Origin: Boesenbergia rotunda
Taxonomy: Eukaryota; Streptophyta; Magnoliopsida; Zingiberales; Zingiberaceae
Assembly: GCA_024364735.1 (NCBI GenBank)
Contig: JAGFNQ010008797.1
Span: 1-64,000 of the forward strand
Reading direction: 5' to 3'
DNA length: 64,000 nucleotides
Position 1 is the first letter of the stretch; every line of letters begins with the position of its first letter. The notes beneath the pieces were generated by a model, which did not search any database, had not been told where the DNA came from, and saw only the letters and a list, made by a program, of their open reading frames with translations. The position numbers and the translations under genes were made by a program. Shown here piece after piece: positions 1 to 8,884 of the stretch.

Positions 1-361
1 TACTTTGTTGAGATCAAATAATTCAAAACTTATGCGGAGAAATATCATGGAAAAAGTATGGCGACATTACGATTAGATCATAGTGGAAACTACCTCTTGG
101 GATAGTTGGAGGACTTACTTATCAGAGATTGGGAATCAATCCCAATTCATTGCACCCGGTGTAGCACAGAGAAGGGAAAAGGTCACTTATGGTTAGGACA
201 ATGATAAGCTACTCTGAGATTAGCCAGATTTGTTTCGGGGATATGCTCTCGATATGATAGCGTATGTGCTTGATACTATCTGGGTCAGTAGTCTCTAAAA
301 CTATAGAAATGTAGACTAAGCGAGAGCTTAATCTAAGACATGTTCAGATATGGGGTAGTTT
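1..361 (+). pseudogene. Decayed copia integrase fragment (element C, left part)
   Basis: This stretch is not open in any frame. It aligns by eye with 42427-42785, where a degenerate copia integrase can be read, including a region resembling the conserved APGTPQQNG part of the core. It ends where the LTR of element A begins, and the same family resumes at 24212. It is therefore the oldest visible layer in this part of the window. Assignment to copia rests on similarity to the better preserved copy and to element F, not on an open frame. Confidence 0.6.
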
Positions 362-1151
362 TGTTGAGGCAATCGGCCCTAAAATGATTGGAAGATCATG
401 GTTTTGATGTGTGTGTGTGTGAATATGATTAAGGTTAGAGTGTTATGTTGTATTTGATGTGTGTGATTGAGTTTGCAGGACTTGGAGAATCACACATGGT
501 GAACATATCCGAGGGACAAGAGCGGAGGGAGGAGGACTCCAAGGGCAAACCGGGAAGTGGACTTCAAGGGCACACGTGAAGGGTGGCATGGAGGCAAGCC
601 AAGGGAAGGCTTGTGTTTGCATCCGAGGGACGAGAGTCAGAGGAAGATGACTTCATGGTGTGAGCCATGGAGTGAACCTGAAGGCACACATGAAGGAGTA
701 TGTGAAGATTGGCTGGAAGTGAGTGGGCAGTCGACTAGCCAGAGGGCAGTCGACTGCCAAAACTCACAGAAGGTTTTCAGCCTTCTACCAGTCGACTGGC
801 CCAGAGGCAATCGATTGGTGTACCCCAAAACTAGCCGTTGGCTAGCAATTAATGTTAGGCCAATCGACTACCCCAGGGGCAGTCCACTGGACCGGGGCTG
901 GACAGACTGCGAGTTTGTCCTGTTCTCTTATAAAAGGAGAACTTTTTTGCACGTGAACGGTACGGTTCTGTACTGTAACGAAGTGTTGCTCGTGTAAAAA
1001 GCCTTCTCATCTTCCTCTCTCTTCAATCACTATATTTTGTAAAGAGGAAGACAACATTCTATAATGGTTTCTCCACCTGAATGAGATTTTTCTTAGTGGA
1101 GGTGGAGTATGTGCGTGGATCCTTGGATTAGTCACCCATTTGGGTGGATAC
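362..1151 (+). repeat. Element A 5' LTR, first part
   Basis: It matches the 3' LTR at 23280 nearly base for base and stops at GGTGGATAC, where the Tekay element is inserted. The rest of the LTR lies at 14157-14292, giving about 926 bp in total. It contains an array of GCAGTCGACTGC-like palindromes at about 727-890 and a TATAAAA box at 929-935. Open frames inside it (for example from 557) are LTR sequence and not genes. Confidence 0.9.
929..935 (+). promoter_or_regulatory. TATA box of element A 5' LTR
   Basis: TATAAAA in a GC-moderate context, repeated at the same LTR position in the 3' LTR (23849-23855). It lies just downstream of the GTCGAC palindrome array, as expected for a core promoter at the U3/R border. 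Confidence 0.65.
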
Positions 1152-1467
1152 TGTAACGACTCGGAAAGTTCTCTTAATATTTTCTTAAAATATTGAGCAT
1201 GTTTAGATAATTTTCTGAGGAACCTAGAAATAATAATGCGAACTTTGGCCTAGAAAATCTATGTTTTCTCATTTAAATTGGAAAAAAGGCACTAATGGGG
1301 CTTATATGGGCTTTCTAGTACCATAATTATTGGTGGATTTTAGGTGAAAATTAGTATAAATATAAAGAGATTTTAATAGGGAATATTAACATAATTATGG
1401 GGGAATTTTTAGGAGATTTTCGAAAATACTAGGAAAAATAAAATAAAATAAGTGGGGAAAAAATTGT

Positions 1468-1540
1468 GCATCTACCATGGATTGAACCTTGGACCTCTTG
1501 TACAACCATATATGCTTTAACCAACTCATCTAGCAAGGGA
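1468..1540 (-). other. Antisense tRNA-like module in the Tekay 5' LTR
   Basis: Read on the minus strand this has a box A-like TAGATGAGTTGG (complement of about 1521-1533), a box B-like GGTTCAATCC (complement of 1479-1488), and a T-arm-like segment. The equivalent positions in the other LTRs of this superfamily carry the same arrangement (10586-10658, 49611-49682, 19910-19986, 4920-4985). No complete cloverleaf is visible, so I do not call a tRNA gene. It lies about 95 bp upstream of the TATA box and points away from it. Confidence 0.6.
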
Positions 1541-1630
1541 ATGTTATGAGGGAATGAAGTGGATATTGGTTAAGGCTTAGAAGAAGATGAAGGGTCATGG
1601 AGAGACTCTTCATTTACCTCTTTAATGGGT

Positions 1631-1636
1631 TATAAA
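1631..1636 (+). promoter_or_regulatory. TATA box of Tekay 5' LTR
   Basis: TATAAA followed by a G-run and then a pyrimidine-rich leader. It is conserved in the 3' LTR at 10749-10754. This is the likely Pol II promoter for the element. Confidence 0.6.
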
Positions 1637-1974
1637 GGGGGGGTTTGGGAGTTACCTTATTCTTCCTTCAATTTGCATTTTCTCTTCTCCTCCTCCCCTC
1701 ATTCTAGCCGACCACCATTAGAGGGTTTTCCCTTGGAAAAACTCCACATCTCCAAGATCTAGGTTCCTTCCAAGACAACAAGGGCAAGGAGGGATCAAGG
1801 GTCAAGAGCTCTACAAGTTTCTTCCCTTTTTAAGGTCTAAAAATCAAGAAACCAAAGGTAAGACTCCCTTACCTGTGGTATAATAGTTCCTTATGATTTC
1901 CATGATTTTTAGCATGATATATTGGTTGGTTTTTGGATTTGATGTTAAAAGGGAAGAAAATCAAGAACCCTAGG

Positions 1975-2700
1975 TTTATGGGTTTCGGCCACAAGGATTT
2001 TAAGGTCTATAATTATGCCAAAAATCTTTATAATGTTTTTTTAATGCTCCCTTATGATGTTTAGAGGTTAACTATAATTTTTGGGAATTTTTGTAGTACC
2101 CTAGGACACCCTAGGGTTTCGGCCAACATGAAAGAAACAAAATCAACACCCTAGAGACCCTATGGGTTTCAGCCACAATGTTTTAGGATCCATAATGATG
2201 CTAAAAATCTTTATAATATTATTTAATGTTCCCTTATGATGTTTAGAGATTAAGGATAATTTTTGGGAATTTTCGGAGTAACCTAGGACACCCTAGGGTT
2301 TCGGCCAACATGAAAGAAACAAAATCAACATCCTAGAGACCCTATGGGTTTCGGCCACAATGTTCTAGGGTCCATAATGATGCTAAAAATATTTATAATG
2401 TTATTTAATGTTCCCTTATGATGTTTAGAGGTTAAGTATAATTTTTGGAAATTTTTGGAGTACCCTAGGATACCCTAGGGTTTCGGCCAACATGAAAGAA
2501 CCAAACCAAGCACCCTAGAGACCCTATGGTTTCGGCCAGTATGTATTAGGGTTCATGTGGATGTTAAAAATGTTGATAATATTGTTTAATGTATTCTTAT
2601 GAAGTTTAGAGGTTAAATATAAATTTTTGAGAATTTTTAGGGTACCCTAGGATACCCTAGGGTTTCGGCCAACCACAAGACCCCATGGGTAGGGTTGGGT
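1975..2700 (+). repeat. About 182-bp tandem repeats in the Tekay 5' LTR
   Basis: The motif CCCTAGGGTTTCGG recurs at 2109, 2291, 2473 and 2655, a period of 182 bp. Each unit also carries ATGATGTTTAGAGGTTAA and GTTTCGGCCA segments. The 3' LTR has the same array at 11228, 11409, 11591 and 11773. Confidence 0.85.
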
Positions 2701-2761
2701 CTAAAACCCCAAGTGTATGTCTTATGTATTATCATGATATAAGAGAGATAGAGGGTGATTA

Positions 2762-5111
2762 TGTAACGACCCACCTTCTGGTACTAAGCTGTAAGGCGGA
2801 TCGCTACTACTACTAACTGACTGACTAACTAATTACTGATTTCTGATAATACTAAAGCAACTGGGAGAATTTAAAATTTCTTATTTCGCTATTTACTGAA
2901 CTAACAATTCATAAACATGCTGTAAGTACTAATTTGTCCAAAATAAAACAAAGACTTTAATTTTATAAGCTTGGTAGGAATCTCAACAACGATATGTTAA
3001 AGCATAAACGTAACCGTGCCAAGTTTGTATCATCTTCTTATTGAAACCATTCATTATTCATATCTAAGGGCATTCTTAGCTACTACATGTCATTCTATGT
3101 GGTGCATATATCTTAAAACGAGCATCTCCTATGTATTGAGCATGTAAATCAAAAGTATCAAGTTCTTATCTCTAAAGCTAAAGCATGGATCTAAATTACC
3201 ATATTACAAGTAGTAACTCATATCATTCAACATTCGCAAAGCAAGTATTAACACAGGTAAATAAACTACTTTAATATACTAGGCACCACAAATAACGAGT
3301 CTAAACAGGTTAATACATGATTCTCATAATATATTGCGAAATAACTAAAGAAGCATAAACAAGGAAACTAAAGAAGCATACTAGGCACCATGAATACAAG
3401 TCTAATTAAGTTCATACATTGTTCACATAATATATTGCGGAATAACTAAAAAAGCATAATAAAACTATTTCTATGCTTTGCAAGTTCCGAAGACATTTAT
3501 TCCAACTCCACCATCACACACACTTTGCATCAAGCCCGCCGCCTCCGCTACTAGTGCTTTCCTTTACCTATATCTGCAGTATAAGGAAATGCAAACTAAT
3601 AAGCATAAAGCTTAGTAAGTACCATCTAGCCTCACAAAACTATGAAAACTCAAATTATGCTTTTATAAAACATGCTATGCACATACATGCTCATATCCAT
3701 AAATAATCATGCTAGGCTCATGCTAAAATACATATCATAGAATGTCATGGCATATAACTGAGACATGGTACATACTGAACTAAAACTGAAAAGTAAGCTA
3801 TAGCATGACATACATATCTAAACTGGAACTGAAACTAACTAACATAAAACTAACTATTAAATTCACCACTTGCTAATATAAATTTCTGAAAACTAAATAC
3901 ATATAGTAGGTGAAAATAATAATCAACTGCTGTGGGCTCGACAATGTACCAACTGTGCGCGCATCCCTAATAAACCCGAGGTAGCAAATCCCGAATCCAT
4001 TAGGGTTCTACTAGGTTATCTAAACCTAGGGGCAACTAGGAGCCAATCCCATACTAGGTTATCTAAACCTAGAGGCAACTTGGATCCTATCCCTGGACCA
4101 AAGTCCGGTACAATGCCAACTGAAAATAAAATAGTCTTTTATACTTTTCTTTCCTTTTCTGATTCTTGCTTTTACTAGGTTATCTAAACCTAGGGGCAAC
4201 TAGGAGCCCATCACACTGGACCTTGGTCCCAATCATAACTGAGCAAAAATTTCTATTCTTTAATGCTTTCTATAGCATTAACTGACTAACAATTTAACAA
4301 ACACCTTGCGACTTAACCCTTTCTTTCCTTTTAAAGTCGCTCCCTGGGCACTCGAACGTGCTCCTTAACCCGAAACTGAAGGGTAAGTGCACTCAAGCCC
4401 ATCCAAGGATACCTTCAGACTCTAAAACTAATCCGAAGGGTTAATACAACGTGCTTGTTCATAATCTACGATTTCTAATCGTAGGACATTCATATAAGGA
4501 AATAAAACATACGAAACATCAATTGAAACTACTTATACTGCAGGTGAGGGATACTTACATCCTGCGGTAGGTTTTCCTTACGAATAAAATCTGAAATTCC
4601 CGAGGGAACGTCGAACTACAACGTTCTTCTTGCTTCTTGCGTTCTCCTCGCGTCTACGAGGGTCCCCGTAGAGAATAGGGCCTCTTGAGACCTTCCCTTG
4701 GCTTCCCCTTTATCTTGGGCGGCAAAAGGAGAGGAGAAGATGAAGAAAACACAAGAGAGGAAGAGGAGAGGGCGCGTGCGTGAGGGAGGGCGTCGGCGCC
4801 GCTAGGTTGGGAGAAAATTAACCTAAAACTCGTAACTCCCTCTTTTATACTTATGGGGGGCGAATTTATCTAATTATACCTTATCTATTGTTTCCCTTAA
4901 TCTATTTCAACAAAAGCAATCCAGCCCAGCTGGTCCGCCTATTCTTCTCTCATTGGAAAGGTTGAGGGATCAAATCCCATTTTCACGATTTTCTATTTTT
5001 ATCCCTTTTTGCCACTTTCGTTTACGGAAAAATTCTATAAAAATATCCATAAATTTGGAATAAATTCTAAGATATTTATAAAATTAGTTTCGAGAATTTT
5101 CGGGCGTTACA
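2762..5111 (-). mobile_element. Solo LTR of a Tekay-related family (minus orientation)
   Basis: It begins TGTAACGACCC and ends GGGCGTTACA, flanked by the 5-bp duplication GATTA (2757-2761 and 5112-5116). The uninterrupted target is visible in the sister LTR near 11875. There is no internal domain, so this is a solo LTR left by LTR-LTR recombination. The minus orientation is inferred because conserved blocks of the Tekay LTR appear reversed: splice-like sites at 4558 and 3574, the GC-rich block near 3955-4110, and the tRNA-like module at 4920-4985. Open frames inside it are too short to support a gene. Confidence 0.88.
4920..4985 (+). other. tRNA-like module in the minus-strand solo LTR
   Basis: A box A-like CAGCCCAGCTGG (4922-4933) is followed by a T-arm-like GGGATCAAATCCC at about 4966-4978. 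Because the LTR is on the minus strand, the module is antisense to it, as in the other LTRs of this superfamily. It is more diverged than the copies at 1468, 10586 and 49611. Confidence 0.45.
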
Positions 5112-5906
5112 GATTATGTGAAGCTTCCACATGGCCTAGAGATCCTATAGGTTTCGGCCAAGTACCCTAATAGGGTGGAAAGTTAGGACTCATTTCAAGT
5201 AAGGACCCCAAATGGCCTTATGGTAAGGTATGGATGGTGTATAACAATTGATTTGGGGATTTTAATGGAAATTTTTCCGTGCCCCATGGCCTTGAAGTTT
5301 CGGCCAAGAGCAAGATTAGGGTTAAAGGATTAGGGTTGGCATTAAGTATGGATCAAAGGTTTCCTATGGCCTAGTATGTATGTATGGGATGTTGTTTGGG
5401 GAAGTTATGTGAAGCTTCATGAACCTATGGTTCCTTGGGGCTTTCGGCCAAGGGCCTAACTTAGGGTTAGGGTTGGGTTAAACCTTCAAAGATGCTTAGT
5501 AAGATGGAAGAAGTTCTATGTTAACCAAACCCTTAGTTTGTATGTCATGAATTATATGTTAAGTCATAGATGTTTAGACATGTGCCATGATTTATGAATG
5601 ATATGTATGTATGCCATGTCTTATGAATGATATGCCATGTTTTTTTGAATAATATGCATGTATGTCATGTCTTATGAATGATACGTATGTATGCCATGTT
5701 TTATGAATAAGATGTATGTATACCATGTCTTATGAATGAGGTTAAAGTACATGCCTTTAAGGCATAACGATGATGTTAAGTATGATGAATGAATGATGAT
5801 GAATGACAAGTATGATGAATGAATGATGATGAATGACAAGTATGATGAATGAATGATGATGAATGAGTAAGCGTGTGAAAGCATTTATTTTATTTTATGG
5901 GCTTGT

Positions 5907-6120
5907 ACCGGACCGAAGTATGGGTCCAAGGGATGGGCACCTTAAGAACGCCCCGGTTCTGGACTACCGACTATGCTGTCCACGGTTCTGGCACTACCGA
6001 AGATGTGCAACAGGGATGGGCACCTTAAGAACGCCTCGGTTCGGGGACTACCGACTATGCTGTCCTTACCCTAGTAGGTCGAGGCTAGCTACCTCGTATT
6101 TACTTAGGGATGCGCGCTTA
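5907..6120 (+). repeat. Conserved GC-rich block with an internal duplication (Tekay LTR)
   Basis: GC-rich island in an A/T-rich LTR. A segment containing GATGGGCACCTTAAGAACGC and CGACTATGCTGTCC occurs twice within it. It is nearly identical in the 3' LTR (12637-12852). Diverged counterparts occur reversed in the solo LTRs near 17965-18115 and 3955-4110. The 86-codon open frame across it exists in both LTRs only because the LTRs are alike; I do not call it a gene. Confidence 0.6.
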
Positions 6121-6299
6121 TGATGTATGTATGTGGTACAAGCCAGGGCCCCAATGATATGATGAATATGTTTAAGCATTTAAAAGTATGTTTTTAAAGA
6201 TTAAGCATCCTTATAATATATGCATTTGTCCATGCATCCATCCATGCTATGCATTATATTATGAAAAGTATGTTTATGAAAAGAATATTTATGAAAAAC

Positions 6300-6840
6300 A
6301 TGTTTATGCTAAGTTAGAATGCCATGATTTTATTTATGTTTATGTTAATTATGATGCCATGATTTAATTATGTTTATGCTAGTTTAGGATGCCATGATTT
6401 TATTTATGTTCATGATAGTTTAGGATGCCATGATTTAATTATGTTTATGCTAGGATAAAATGCCATGATTTTATTTATGTTCATGATAGTTTAGGATGCC
6501 TTGATTTAATTATGTTTATGCTAGGTTAGAGTGCCATGATTTAATTATGTTTATGCTAGGTTAAAATGCTATGATTTTATTTATGTCCATGCTAAGTGAT
6601 GATGCCATGATTTAATTGTGTTTATGCTAAGTTAGGATGCCATGATTTTATTTATGTTTATGCTAGGTTAGAGTGCCATGATTTAATTATGTTTATGCTA
6701 GCTTAGAATACTATGATTTAATTATGTTTATGCTAGGTTAGAATGCTATGATTTTATTTATGTCCATGCTAAGTGATGATGCCATGATTTAATTGTGTTT
6801 ATGCTAAGTTAGGATGCCATGATTTTATTTAGGTTCATGT
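6300..6840 (+). repeat. About 35-bp A/T-rich minisatellite in the Tekay LTR
   Basis: Units around ATGCCATGATTTAATTATG recur about every 35 bp, for example near 6320, 6355, 6391, 6425, 6461 and 6497, for roughly 14 copies. The 3' LTR array (about 13040-13430) is shorter, which explains part of the LTR length difference. Confidence 0.8.
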
Positions 6841-7570
6841 TAGGAATGTTTATGAAGTTATGTTATTATGTTTATGCCTATGCCAAGTATTATGCCATGC
6901 TATGAATGTTTGTGATGGTTATGTCTATGCCAAGTGTTATGCCAAGCCATGAATGTTTTATGTTTATGTATATGCTATGCTACGAAAATGATTAAGTTAT
7001 GTTCAAGTCAAGTCAAATGTATGCTATGTGCTCATAAAGACTTATGTGCTGAGTAAAGCACTAAGTATGTTAATGTTTAAGATGCTCATGATTATGTGAT
7101 GAATGGTTTTAGTGAGTAGGAAAGAGTCTTACTAAGCCTGTGTGCTTATAGTCTTAATTTCCTTATACCGCAGATCACGCAATGGGACCGTAAGGAAGCC
7201 GCAGGAGGGCAATAAAGTATGTGTGTGATAGTGACTTGGCCACGAAACCATATGTTTGCTCGTTTTATGATAGAACTTTACCACTACTAGTATGTGCTTG
7301 AATGTGACTCTATGACATGATGCTATGTATGACATGATGCTAAGAATGACATGATGATAAGTATGACATGATGCTAAGTATGACATGATATGATGTTAGG
7401 TATAAAGTTAATATGCCAAGTCCCCATGTTATGATGTTAGGAAGGGTAGTAAGTGCATGTAGGTGTAAGTTAAAGGTTTCCGCTGCATTATGATGTCTAC
7501 ATGACATAAGCATGTTAACGTAACGCCGCTTTATGAAAAGAAAAAAAAAATAAAAGTGGGCGTTACAGGT

Positions 7571-7588
7571 TGGTATCAGAGCAGTTAC
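7571..7588 (+). other. Primer-binding site of the Tekay element
   Basis: TGGTATCAGAGC starts 3 bp after the LTR end. This is the classic plant primer site complementary to the 3' end of initiator methionine tRNA, and it fixes the right border of the 5' LTR. Confidence 0.9.
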
Positions 7589-7632
7589 CATCTCACTACA
7601 CACACATCAAGCCCTCTTCCTGCCGCTTCCAA

Positions 7633-7943
7633 GTAAGTACCTCTTTACATATCTTATAGTTGTAAAATGTTTTATGATTTTAGGGTATGCAAGTATGAAC
7701 GATAGTTATGATGAATGGTACCTTAAGATATGTAATGATGAATGACAGTTTATTTTCTTTTATGAATTGAATACTTAGAATTTAAGGGTAGGAAAGTAGT
7801 TATATATTTTAATCACTAGGGTAGAAGAAATGGATTTGCGTGTGTTTTCTCGGTGTTTGTTTGCGAATTGAAAAAAATGAAACGGTTTTGGTACTGGCTT
7901 AGTCAGTTGGGTACTTACTATTTCATTTTTTTTCCAATTCCAG
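7633..7943 (+). other. Candidate leader intron before the acidic ORF
   Basis: A consensus donor GTAAGTACC at 7633 and a strong acceptor (T-run followed by CCAATTCCAG, ending at 7943) bracket 311 bp. The acceptor abuts the ATG of the next ORF exactly. The intron would be removed from an mRNA but kept in genomic RNA. Evidence is sequence only. Confidence 0.45.
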
Positions 7944-8672
7944 ATGTCGCATGAGAACTACACTGAGAGGTGCCGCATATTGATGGAGCGGATAGAGACG
8001 CTTGAGTATAGTCCGACCCATGGAATTCAAGGCAACATGAGGGTTTTGGATAGGCTATTCTGGAAACTGGAGCAGGAAGGGTTTCCAGTCGTGGATGATC
8101 ATAGGATCGGAGCTCTGTTGCGTTCATTGCCCAATCGGGAAAGAGAGGTCGCTCATCATATCTGGGGACAGCACGGATGTCGTATCTCGTATACGGAATT
8201 GTGTAGGCAGCTTCTCCGCCATGAGTTTCCGGAAGATCTGGGGGACTCGGAGGGGGAGCCCGAGATGTACGAGGAGGACCCCAAGCCATTCGAGGAGGAC
8301 CCTGAGGAGGATCCTAAGCCGTTTGAAGAGGATCCTGAGATGTACGCGGAGGACCCCGAGCCATTCGAGGAGGACCCCGAGATGCTCGAGATGTTTGAGG
8401 AAGACCCGATGAGCAAGGACGATCTCGAGGTGTTCGGTGAAGACCCCGAGATGTTAGAGATGTTTGAGGAAGACCCCAGGATGTTTGGGGAAGATCATGA
8501 AGTGGCTGAGGAGGTTCCGGAGATAGAGGAAGAGGAGCCGATGGAGACAGTGGAAGATCCTGAGGTAGGTCAGGGAGGGATGAATGAGGGAGAGGCAGTG
8601 ACTGCCATGATGTACTTTGTTATGGGCCTGATGCGACCCATCTACTTCATTGAGTCCTGTTGGCTTTTGTGA
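7944..8672 (+). CDS. Intact 242-aa acidic-repeat protein in the gag position of the Tekay element
   Basis: The ATG directly follows a splice-acceptor-like CCAG. The frame runs 242 codons to TGA without damage, unlike every other retroelement gene here. Residues 1 to about 95 resemble the middle of copia-type (UBN2) gag: a stretch with DDHRIGALLRSLPNRE and then ISYTELCRQLLRHE recalls the family pattern of an acidic pair, LL.SLP, and a helix ending in E. Residues about 100-190 are repeats of EEDPE, EDPEMLEMFEEDP and similar, with no zinc knuckle. The last 25 residues are hydrophobic. It replaces the usual chromovirus gag. Function is unknown; a gag-like role is an inference from position and a weak pattern match. 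Confidence 0.5.
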   Translation: MSHENYTERCRILMERIETLEYSPTHGIQGNMRVLDRLFWKLEQEGFPVVDDHRIGALLRSLPNREREVAHHIWGQHGCRISYTELCRQLLRHEFPEDLGDSEGEPEMYEEDPKPFEEDPEEDPKPFEEDPEMYAEDPEPFEEDPEMLEMFEEDPMSKDDLEVFGEDPEMLEMFEEDPRMFGEDHEVAEEVPEIEEEEPMETVEDPEVGQGGMNEGEAVTAMMYFVMGLMRPIYFIESCWLL

Positions 8673-8884
8673 ACCAATAAGGTCTAGGTAGTCGCAATAC
8701 AATTTGTTAAGAATGTGGTTCAATCTTATGTTTATGAACTTGATATTAACAATGCGTGACCAATCATAGCACACAATGGTGTCAAATTACATAAAGGAAA
8801 TGATAGCGCTACGTGAAGACATAAAACAAAATGGGGATCTGAGTCTCCAGAAAATAAAACAGGAGAGTCTAGAAGGAAAGGGCG
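8673..8884 (+). pseudogene. Remnant between RNase H and integrase of the Tekay element
   Basis: No long frame. A short readable piece near 8772-8884 resembles the linker before the integrase zinc domain of chromoviruses. A one-base shift at about 8905 separates it from the integrase frame. The upstream pol sequence is deleted. Confidence 0.45.

Larger units (their letters stand above)
1858..7173 (+). other. Candidate intron carried inside the Tekay 5' LTR
   Basis: A donor AAAG|GTAAGACTCCC at 1858 and an acceptor TTCCTTATACCGCAG at 7159-7173 are both kept in the other LTRs of this superfamily, in the same order and orientation. The 3' LTR pair is 10977 and 13762. The two minus-strand solo LTRs have 4558 to 3574 and 19553 to 17498. 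The truncated LTR has the donor at 50002. A CTTACTAAGC-like possible branch site lies upstream of the acceptor. The length here is inflated by the nested LTR. Splicing is inferred, not shown. Confidence 0.5.
1152..7567 (+). repeat. Tekay 5' LTR, interrupted by a solo LTR
   Basis: It starts TGTAACGACTCGG and ends GGGCGTTACA, followed at once by the primer-binding site. It is collinear with the 3' LTR at 10269-14151, except for the nested 2762-5111 insertion and a longer short-repeat array near 6300-6840. Visible parts in order are: antisense tRNA-like module (1468-1540), TATAAA (1631), candidate splice donor (1858), about 182-bp tandem repeats (about 1975-2700), GC-rich conserved block (5907-6120), A/T-rich 35-bp array (6300-6840) and candidate acceptor (7173). 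Confidence 0.9.

Noticed and set aside
557..997. 146-codon frame, with a similar 161-codon frame at 23477-23962
   Set aside because: These are the two LTRs of element A; the frame crosses the palindrome array and TATA box. It differs in length between copies.
1468..1540. A true tRNA gene on the minus strand
   Set aside because: The acceptor and anticodon stems do not form a full cloverleaf and no terminator run follows; kept only as a tRNA-like module.
5461..5495. TTAGGGTTAGGG-like text resembling telomere repeat
   Set aside because: Only two units, not the plant TTTAGGG repeat, and it is part of LTR sequence present also at 12220-12240.
5863..6123. 86-codon frame nearly identical to one at 12595-12855, suggesting a conserved small protein
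   Set aside because: Both lie at the same place in the two LTRs of one element, so identity follows from LTR identity. No start context or domain supports a gene.
6300..6840. CRISPR-like regularly spaced repeats
   Set aside because: Units are contiguous and imperfect, A/T-rich, in a plant LTR; there are no spacers.
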